From Scedosporium boydii (taxonomy: Eukaryota > Ascomycota > Sordariomycetes > Microascales > Microascaceae): DNA of 54,813 bases. Under the pieces are notes generated by a model that saw only the letters and a program-made list of their open reading frames with translations, did no database searches and had not been told where the DNA came from. Where the stretch lies: positions 1-54,813 of the forward strand of contig NJFT01000255.1 of the NCBI GenBank assembly GCA_002221725.1, written 5' to 3'. How positions within the stretch are numbered: the first letter of the stretch is position 1; every line of letters begins with the position of its first letter. Position numbers and translations under genes: made by a program. Below, in pieces: positions 47,697 through 54,813 of the stretch.

Positions 47697-49724
47697 ATGA
47701 CGGGGGAGACGTCGGCTACCGCTAGGGCTGCCACCAGGGCCAGCAAATCCCCCTCGACCTCTCCCAAGGGCTCGAAAGCAGGATCACCCAAGGAGGGCTC
47801 TCCCGAGTCCGCAGCGGCAGTTGCTGGGATCTTACCCGCTCAACATTGGGTCCAAATAGCACAGGTGCGTAAAAGAGATAGATCACTTCCTAGACGGCGG
47901 AGGCCTTGAAAAGCTCACATATTCTTGCGACCGCTCCCGATATGTAGGACCCCGATGTTGACAACAGCGACGCCGAATCGATTGCGAGCGTCGAGTCATC
48001 CACCAACTCTCTCACCTCCAGCATCCTTAAGTACCGCAAAATTCACGGCAGGACATATCATAGCGAAGTCGGAAATGCAGCCTACTGGTAACATTCACTA
48101 CCCGACCCCGGCCGAACGGCACTATATTATGTTGCACCGCACGGAATTTTAGCCACATAGCTATTGCGTGCTGGTCCAAACTCGAGCGGCAGAGCGAGGT
48201 GATTGCTGACCGGAAGTTGCTCCGATGTGGCTGGTAATAGGGGCGCAAACGACTCCCAGCAAAATGAATCCATGGATATTAAGTGAGCCTCACTGAAGAC
48301 TCTATCATCGTCTGTACCGTTACGTCGTCCAGATGAAGAAATGGCTGACTACCCATTGTGTGTGTATCTAGTCACCACGTCCTCACACTGGCGCTCGGTG
48401 GAAAATTGTTTCTTGCACCTCTAGAGACGGGCAAGATTCAGGTCTGTACTAGTCCCCCTCCGGCTCCAGATTTCCTGGCGTGGCCGTGTCTTTTGCCTCT
48501 GACTGACCCATGGACAACAGAAAGTTCTCGATATCGGCACTGGGACGGGTAAGGACAAACAAAATGACCATTATCCCCCTCGTTTTCACGATTGTCGATT
48601 TCGTCAACTGACTGTTCACACCTTCATCCAGGAACCTGGGCCATGTATGACCTCCGAAATGAAAAACCCTCCAAACTCATCGGACTGCTTGAGTAACTAA
48701 CCTGCAACTAGCGATTTCGCTGATGAGCATCCGAACATCCAAGTCGTCGGAACGGACATTTCTCCCATTCAGCCTGCCTGGGTGCCGCCAAACCTGAAGT
48801 TGTACGTTTATCTCCTCAGTTCCTCCCTCTTTAAACAAGGGGTCCGCCGTTGAAAAGAAAACGGAAAGGAATATACGAAGAATGAAAAAAACCAAAAAGA
48901 AAAAGAGAAAAAGAAAGAGACAAGAAAGACAAGAACTGAAAAGAAATACGTACATCTGCCTGTGGAACATCCCGAAACTAACAATTATGGTGAACCTTCA
49001 GCGAAATCGAAGACTGTACGCGCGAGTGGACCTACGAGCCCGACTCCTTCGACTACGTCCACATGCGGTGGCTTATCGGCAGCATCGGCGACTGGAATGC
49101 CGCCTTTGCCGAAGCCTACAAGGTCCTCAAACCCGGCGGGTGGCTCGAAAGCTACGAGAGCGGCTCCATGATCGACAGCGACGACGGCACTGTCACGGAA
49201 GATTCGGCCCTCGGTCAGTGGGGTAAGCTCTTTGTGCACTTCGGCGAGAGCATTGGGAGGCTCTTTACAGTCATCCCGGATGATCTCCAGAGGAAGGCCA
49301 TGCAGGCGGCAGGCTTTGTCAATATCGACGAGCGAAACCTCAAGGTGAGTGAAGAAAGTGAAAACAAAGGGGGGAGGTAGAAAAGAATAGAAGAGGAAAG
49401 AGGAAGAGTAGAAGTACAAAAAGCAAATAATACTTCAAAATATGTCTTTCCAGACTAACCTATTTTGCCTCATTCAAGACTCCCCTCGGAGCCTGGCCAA
49501 AAGACCCCGATCTTAAAGAGGTTGGCCAATACGCCCAGCTAGCCATCGAGTCCGATATCGAAGGCTACTGCTTATACCCGGCGACCGCTCTCGGCTGGAA
49601 GCCTGAAGAGGTTTCTGTCTACGCGGCCCATGTTCGCAACGAGATTCGATCGTTAAAGATTCATTCGTACTACCGCCAGAGGGTAATCTGGGCGCGTAAG
49701 CCCTTGAGGCCTCGGGAGGAATAA
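47697..49724 (+). CDS. LaeA-like SAM-dependent methyltransferase, nine exons
   Basis: About 379 residues from exons 47697-47864, 47948-48087, 48241-48282, 48372-48441, 48521-48548, 48632-48644, 48712-48801, 49002-49344 and 49479-49724; all phases agree. The N-terminus is a disordered Ser/Ala/Lys-rich region. The SAM-binding motif [11 protein letters not shown], is followed by TWAIDFADEHP; exons 5 and 6 (28 and 13 nt) carry it. Then come [35 protein letters not shown] and [12 protein letters not shown], as in fungal LaeA-like proteins. Velvet-partner LaeA regulates secondary metabolism, but most paralogues have unknown targets; some methylate small molecules. No biosynthetic cluster is in the window. 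Intron 7 (200 nt) is purine-rich. Confidence 0.93.
48632..48644 (+). other. 13-nt microexon of the methyltransferase gene
   Basis: Exon 6 encodes the end of one Gly codon, Thr-Trp-Ala, and the first two bases of an Ile codon. It lies between introns of 83 and 67 nt (acceptor CATCCAG, donor GTATGA). Skipping it would shift the frame just after SAM motif I. Confidence 0.75.
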
Positions 49725-50315
49725 TCGAATGCCGAATAGAGGGTTGTGGTTGGCATTATTTGGCATCGGTCTGTGCATTTTGCCCTTCAGCATATGATTC
49801 TACCTCGAGATTACGAATAGAAGAGCGTGAAGTCTCGTCTGAATGAGTCTCTATGACCCTCAAGCCACCAGCGTGCGAAGCGAGGAATAATTCGCACGTA
49901 ACCTGGAAGATCTTGATGCCAGCATTCACGAAATCAGGGCCCGGAGAAATGAAGGTCAGGAGATCGATTCCATGTATCTTGCTTTGTGTGTGGACTCTTA
50001 TCTTGCCAGTGAGGCTCTCTCACACCCATATGTTCACTCAAGTCCATTAAGAGATACCGTAATTGAATCCGCACTTGACAATTCGACGCCATTGTGAAAG
50101 GCAAAGTGGGAGCCAATGAGGAGACCTTTACAAGGGTCATTAGGGCATGGTGGAAGCGGAACATTGAAGATTGTCTTCCGAGTATGAGTTAACAGATTTA
50201 TATGTATCCATGCTGGATCTAGATTCTAATACACCAAGCCTCCGGCCGACGTGAATCTCAGCTTTTAACCTGAAGATCTCGAGTCGGGAACCAATCCTTG
50301 CAATTCCATGGGGAA
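49725..50315. other. Intergenic region
   Basis: About 590 nt between convergent genes (methyltransferase + and cytochrome-LysM -). Nothing recognisable was seen. Confidence 0.6.
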
Positions 50316-51381
50316 TCATAGCTTTCGTTTCTTGCAGCGCCTCGATGCCTTTACGCACACCTCCTGACCAGGCTGCAAGCCCTCGCAGTTTAACCCCGAG
50401 TTCAGCTCAAGGAACTGCTCAAGCGTGAGTCCATGGTCCGTAGCGATAAGGTAGCAGTACGATCCTGCCGGCACGGTATAAGTCTCAGCACACCCGGCTC
50501 CGCCCGCGGGAGGCTGCGCAGGCTCCTTTGGCTCCGGAGGAGGAGGCGCAGGCGCATCCCCGCCCCCGCAAGTGCCGCTCACAGTCTCGGTCGCCAACTC
50601 AACCCACTCCTCATAATCGCTGCTCGCCGTCTTCGCATCGAACCTAGCGGGCAGAATACCCTGGGTATCATGCCTACCGACGCCCGCCGTGTCGGCACAG
50701 TCGGGGTTTCTGACGTTGGCTTTGGCGTGGGCCCAGCCCGTGACTGCGAGTCCGGAGGTAGTGGCGGCAGATCCTTCGATATCGCCCTGCTTCCACTGGA
50801 GGCAGCCCTCGCAGCGGAAGATGAGGGAGAAGGCGGTGTCGTTGATGGTGGAGGAGATTTGGGTGAGGGTGGCCTCGCCGGTGTAGAGCTCCGGGGGTCC
50901 GTATTCATTGGCCCAGCGGAAAGAGGTGAGAACTTGGTCTTTGTGGGGGTAGGCGAGGAGGAGAAGGTTGTTGACCATGCCGCCACCGAAGGAGACGCCG
51001 CACCAGCCAGTCCCTGCGCCCTCGGCCGATGTGCAAGTCTAGTTGACGTTAGCTTTTTCTCTTCTCTCTTCACCTATTTTCCTCGTATGAACTGAGAAGA
51101 ATTTGACGCAAAACTTACCAAAAGACCAATGAATTCAGTGGCATCCTTCTCGAGGGCGTCGGCGGGAAGGGCGAGGCCGTACGTAATGTCGGGGACGCTC
51201 CACGTCGTGAAGGCAATGCCGGTCTCTTCGTCCGTGTAGGGAGTCGAGTCCTGGGCGAGAGCAAACTTGGCCACTTTCTTCAAGTTAGATTTGCTAGCAA
51301 GTCCGATGGAAAAGAGACACGTCATCTCGAATTGTACTCACATGGCGCAGCGGCCAAAACTAACGACGCAAGAGACTTCAT
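50316..51381 (-). CDS. Secreted CDH-type cytochrome domain (AA8) fused to a LysM domain
   Basis: About 305 residues from exons 51381-51342, 51273-51119 and 51038-50316 (introns 68 and 80 nt, phases agree). A leader of 21 residues ends KFALAQ. Residues 22-215 match the b-type heme cytochrome (DOMON-like) domain of cellobiose dehydrogenase: FTTWSVPDITYGLALP, then WCGVSFGGGMVNNLLLLAY, FRWANEYGPPELYTGEATLT and FRCEGCLQW. The heme ligands are Met86 (mature residue 65, the number of the ligand in the classic enzyme) and His188 (GRHDTQG). A Pro-rich linker (about 226-246) leads to a LysM domain at about 250-294 (YTVPAGSYCYLIATDHGLTL, NSGLNCEGLQPGQEVCV). There is no flavin domain or CBM1. It may pass electrons to glycan-active LPMOs on chitin. 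Function inferred. Confidence 0.92.
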
Positions 51382-52376
51382 CGCGGAGGATTGGCAGACA
51401 AGACGCTTTCAGTTGACACCAGCAAGAAGGTTCGTACTTCTTTTCTTTTTCTGGTGACTCCACGGGCACCACGGCTTGGGCAGCCGATTCTCTTTTATAC
51501 CTGTTTATTTTCAAAAGGGGAAAAAAAAAGAGCTCGATTCCCCGCAAAATCGATTTAATTGAGAAGCTGGCCGGCTTGTTCGAAACAAGGCACTTTACGG
51601 CATACCGATATAAAAAGCCTGGTAATGAAGGAATAGTAATACTGTCTACACGATTGGCCACCGCATTGATCATTCATTTACGAGTGATTTGCATTGAACA
51701 GTGATGATCCCGCCTCTCGCAGGGGGAATCCGGATCGTCTTGCCCCGGGACCCGCTTTTTTGGACGGCACGCACGCATTGGGAAATGGACGGGACGAGGG
51801 GGATAAATGGCATTTTTCCTAGATTCCGGAAAATGGGGATAATCAGGGCCTATTCGATTGGGTTGCTACGAACATAATAGCACTGTTGGAGTTTCCAGTC
51901 CCACTCCCACGAAAATGGGACGAATTGATCCAGTAGATTTTTCATTGATCTCCACATATCATCATCATGAATATGCCGGATCTCCGAGAAATGATACCAG
52001 GAAACTCCGTGAATGGCCTATGTTGCACATCGGGTGGATCGATGGGTGAGATGGTGACACAATCAATTTATGGCTAGGCTAAGTCGTCAGACTCTCATTG
52101 GCATGATTCTGCAGTCTGTAGAGAGGGCATCAACGAATGGTTCTGAAGAGTACTGCCCCGCCTTGGGAAGTCGACAATCTTCCTGGTACAGAAATGGAAA
52201 TCTCGGGTGCTGGCATTCTGCCTCTCCTCACAATTAACAAAAGTCCGAATGTAGAGATAATCACTAGTGTCGCCGTTAGATCAGGAGAAACAACCAGGGG
52301 GCTGAAGGGCGCATACTTGCCAAAGCCCCAGCTAAAAAAAGACAAGTGTGGTACGCTGCCGGGTTCGCTGGAGTCT
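51382..52376. other. Intergenic region upstream of the cytochrome-LysM gene
   Basis: About 1 kb: the cytochrome-LysM promoter and the 3' flank of the HNH gene. No further gene was seen. A TATAAAAAG also occurs at about 51609 on the plus strand without a gene to match. Confidence 0.55.
51492..51499 (-). promoter_or_regulatory. TATA box of the cytochrome-LysM gene
   Basis: Canonical TATAAAAG on the minus strand, about 111 nt upstream of the ATG at 51381. Confidence 0.6.
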
Positions 52377-52625
52377 TTATTTTGCCAAAGGGGGTTTGTT
52401 CTCGGACAATCCAAGCTCAGTTTCTGTGCCTGCGGTTCTCTCGGCTTGCTTCTCCGGGGTTGTCGTGGGTGGCATGTTCTCGACAGAGATCAGAGGAGGC
52501 GCTTGACGATGGTCCTCTTCAGATGCCATGCGGCTCTTGCCGAGATTGGAACCGGGGTGGGCTGTGTCCTCGACAGAGGCAAGGGAGGGCACTCGAGGCC
52601 GGTTCTCCGGTGACGTCTCGGGCTG
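52377..52625 (-). pseudogene. In-frame continuation of the HNH gene beyond a TAG codon
   Basis: Directly after the TAG, the same frame continues QPETSPENRPRVPSLASVED and onward for 83 codons to TAA at 52379-52377. Composition (Pro, Glu, Ser, Thr) and the SPEN motif match the SPEK-type text just before the stop, so this was probably the native C-terminus. A single C-to-T change (CAG to TAG) would explain it; an assembly error or programmed readthrough are the alternatives. Confidence 0.55.
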
Positions 52626-54094
52626 CTAGGCTGAGGGCGACTCCGGGTCGGTACGAAGGCCCTTCTCCGGGGACTTCTCGTGATTCTCAGATGGTTCCGC
52701 CCTGCTAGAAGGTGCAAGGGGAGTCGTTTCGAGCCATGCGCGGACCTGAGCATCAGTCGCGTCGTCGTTGTCCTCGTCGTCGTCCTCTAAAAATTCGGGC
52801 GACCCGGCACCACCAGACATGACGGATATTTGAATGCATGCCCACTGGAAGTCCAGCATGGCCTTCATTTTCTCTGCCATTTCCTGGGCTGACATCTCTA
52901 GCTTTTCGCTAGGACCCATTCGGATCTCGAAAATGCGGCCAGAACAGAGGGGCCGGTTAGAGCTGGCGTCTGCGGCTGCCACGATAGCCTCACCCTCGTG
53001 CTGATTGGCGTCTCCGTAATACCTCATCGATCCGTTGACAAACTTCTTGAACCCGTCGATGGTGAGATCGATTTCCTGAGAAGGATTTCTCATGCCTTGT
53101 CGCTTCATCCAACAAAATTGTAGTCGAACTACCCATAGGTCTTCGCCATCAGGAAAGATTCCAAGGCATTTGAGGGCAAAGTGGGCGTTAGCCCACCATT
53201 TGTGCATCTGCTTATTCATGGAAATCATATTCCAAGACCTATCCGAGCAGCCAAGCCGCTCTGCTATTAGGTTCGTATATGTAAGGCCTTTGCCCATGAG
53301 TAAAGTGTAATGGGACGCTAGGATCCCGGCCTCATGGAGGTTGTCTCTGTTCGAGTTGAATGCAAAGGGAACGATATGACAAACGTCTGGGTCAGCAGTC
53401 CCCAGAAGGATGCAAGTGAATTTGTCTCTTGCTTTACACTGCCTCATTTCGTCCTCGCGCCGCGAAACAGAAAACCTTTCTGCAGGGTCGTAAGGAGGGT
53501 CTGGATCTGCCTTACGCTTGCGGGATGACGGTCCCGATTCATGTTTGCTCTTAGAAGGCGTTGGTCCAGAGTCATTTTTTGTCGTCTGTGCGGATGTTTT
53601 CTGCTTGGATGACTTATGGCGGGGAGGACCAGACTTGGCCTTGAGGTTGGATGGAGTGGTGTTTCCTTCCTCAGCCTGGCTCTTCTGCAGGACTAGTTCC
53701 AGTTAGCTACTCGGAAAATGCTCCAAGGTTCAAAGTTCACCAACGTACACTTTTTGACCAATTGTCCCACCCCATCAAGTTGTTGTTGCGTGACCAACTT
53801 CTTTCCCTCCCGGAGGGTTCCCAGCGGCACAGCCATGATAACCGACAGCTCAAGAGCTGTCAACTGAGGCGGACCGCTATCTCGAAGGCGCGCTGAGATT
53901 TCCCTCGCAAGTTGGAGGCGCTCCTCGATCTCCTCGGCGGGAACAAGGTCCTGCATCTTCTCGTACTGGGGCTGGTCCTGCAGGTAATTTGAGAGCATTC
54001 GGATGTCGGTTGGCTGGGTCGACGCTGCATCTAGAAAAGAATCGAGATCTTGTTGGAGTTGGGCCCGCCGTTTGTCGACGATAGGGGCGGCCAT
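52626..54094 (-). CDS. HNH nuclease-like domain protein, with probable nonsense stop
   Basis: About 470 residues from exons 54094-53749 and 53692-52626 (intron 56 nt with a GCTAACTGG branch point, phase 1). The N-terminal part is helical (LQLAREISARLRD, then LSVIMAVPLGTLREGKKL), followed by a basic Ser/Lys/Pro-rich linker. The conserved core is RQCKARDKFTCILLGTADPD then VCHIVPFAFNSN, the HNH-type pattern of a large, uncharacterised ascomycete family; a MNKQMHKWWANAHFALK block follows. The C-terminus is acidic and SPE-rich. The frame stops at TAG (52628-52626), but the same frame stays open for 83 more codons to a TAA at 52379-52377. See findings. A DNA- or protein-binding role is possible; nuclease activity is untested. 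Confidence 0.88.
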
Positions 54095-54766
54095 CTAAAG
54101 TTCAATTTACATGTCAGCGGCAACCAAAAAGACTAGCCATAAAGCCCGGATACGTGAGGGCAGATAAAGAGCTCGGTAGTAGAGATGAGAGGGGTGGGCT
54201 AGCCGAATCAACTTACTGTTGTGTGACCGAAGGGAGATGGAATGAATTGGTAGATTTCTCTGAAGAGTCAACTGTGCAATGTTGGCGATCCTGCCCTGTA
54301 ACAAGCGCTGGTTACGTCGCTGAGAATTCCAAGATCAGCACTTCGCTCTCGCCTTCTCCAATGACGTAAAACAGAGGGATGTTCCGTAAGAAAAATGATT
54401 GTGAGCTACAACCAAGAGGAAAAGGCAGCGGGGGCGGCAGCAGGTCTAGATTCCTGTGTTTGCAGAGGAAGGGAAGGAAAAGAGAGATCAATTGATGCCT
54501 CACCTTTTCTCGGTGTGCGGTGTGTGGTGGACAGCATGATTACGGCAGCAGCCTAGACGGTGCACACCAACAATGAACTGTCATACCTGCCTAATCAGTA
54601 ATCTTTATGGTGGAGCTGCCCAATGAGAAGCCGGAACCTAGGAGACAAGACCATTGATTACATAACGCAAACAAACGCGGTTTCGCCAGAAAAAGGGATT
54701 GGCCTTGCACTCAGACACGTGGTTTGAAGTTCGACAGAAAAAAATCAAATGAAAGTTAAATCAAAA
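54095..54766. other. Upstream flank of the HNH gene
   Basis: About 670 nt of 5' flank with no gene called. Several small frames occur without features. Confidence 0.55.
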
Positions 54767-54813
54767 CCCCCCCCCCCAACAAAAAACAAAAAAAAAAAAA
54801 AAAAAAAAATAAA
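54767..54813. repeat. Poly-C and poly-A tracts at the right contig end
   Basis: Eleven C residues (54767-54777) are followed by A-rich sequence with a long A run to the end. Like the left edge, it is typical of an assembly break at low-complexity sequence. Confidence 0.85.

Noticed and set aside
50433..51095. 220-codon plus-strand open frame
   Set aside because: Antisense to exon 3 of the cytochrome-LysM gene; low-complexity Arg/Gly text with no domain.

Overview
The window looks like a complete draft-assembly contig from a filamentous ascomycete (Pezizomycotina; a Sordariomycete is the best guess, the genus cannot be told). Most genes carry short introns (about 56-200 nt) with GT..AG ends and CTAAC/CTAAT branch points. 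The families are typical of this group: Zn2Cys6 regulators, HET-domain proteins, NACHT/kinase relics, a 2EXR protein, a LaeA-like methyltransferase, LysM, AA8 cytochrome and GH3. Both contig ends run into homopolymers, and the left end cuts a gene. Exon joins below come from reading frame, splice sites and family similarity recalled from memory; no search was run.

Layout. (1) 1-12.4 kb is a catabolic stretch: the 5' part of a secreted GH3 beta-glucosidase (-), a Zn2Cys6 regulator (+), an AtsA-type arylsulfatase (-) divergent from an MFS sugar transporter (+), and a secreted type-B carboxylesterase (+). (2) 12.4-21 kb is gene-poor: an F-box-like fragment, a second four-exon carboxylesterase (16-17.8 kb), then decayed pieces of an NLR-type protein and of a fungal protein kinase. 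(3) 21-26 kb holds an SDR and a gentisate 1,2-dioxygenase (both -, a likely aromatic-acid pair) and a small secreted protein (-). (4) 27-36 kb holds a 2EXR protein (+), a second Zn2Cys6 regulator (-), and what reads as one 1317-residue gene joining ankyrin repeats to a C2H2-like region (-). (5) 37-47 kb holds two HET-domain genes, a 5'-truncated class 3 lipase abutting the second one, a broken NAD-dependent epimerase and poorly resolved coding remnants. (6) 47.7-54.1 kb holds a nine-exon LaeA-like methyltransferase with a 13-nt exon (+), a secreted heme cytochrome (CDH-type, AA8) fused to a LysM domain (-), and an HNH-domain protein with an in-frame stop before its apparent true end (-).

How the genes may work together. 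The left third suggests plant-polymer and ester or sulfate-ester use: beta-glucosidase, esterases and sulfatase, a sugar importer and a regulator. The middle has a gentisate-cleavage step. HET genes, NLR/kinase remains and an ankyrin protein point to non-self recognition functions with high turnover, which fits the amount of decay between 13 and 47 kb. The most unusual intact gene is the AA8 cytochrome-LysM fusion at 50.3-51.4 kb: it would place a one-electron donor on chitin or peptidoglycan-like glycans, and I know of no such described architecture.
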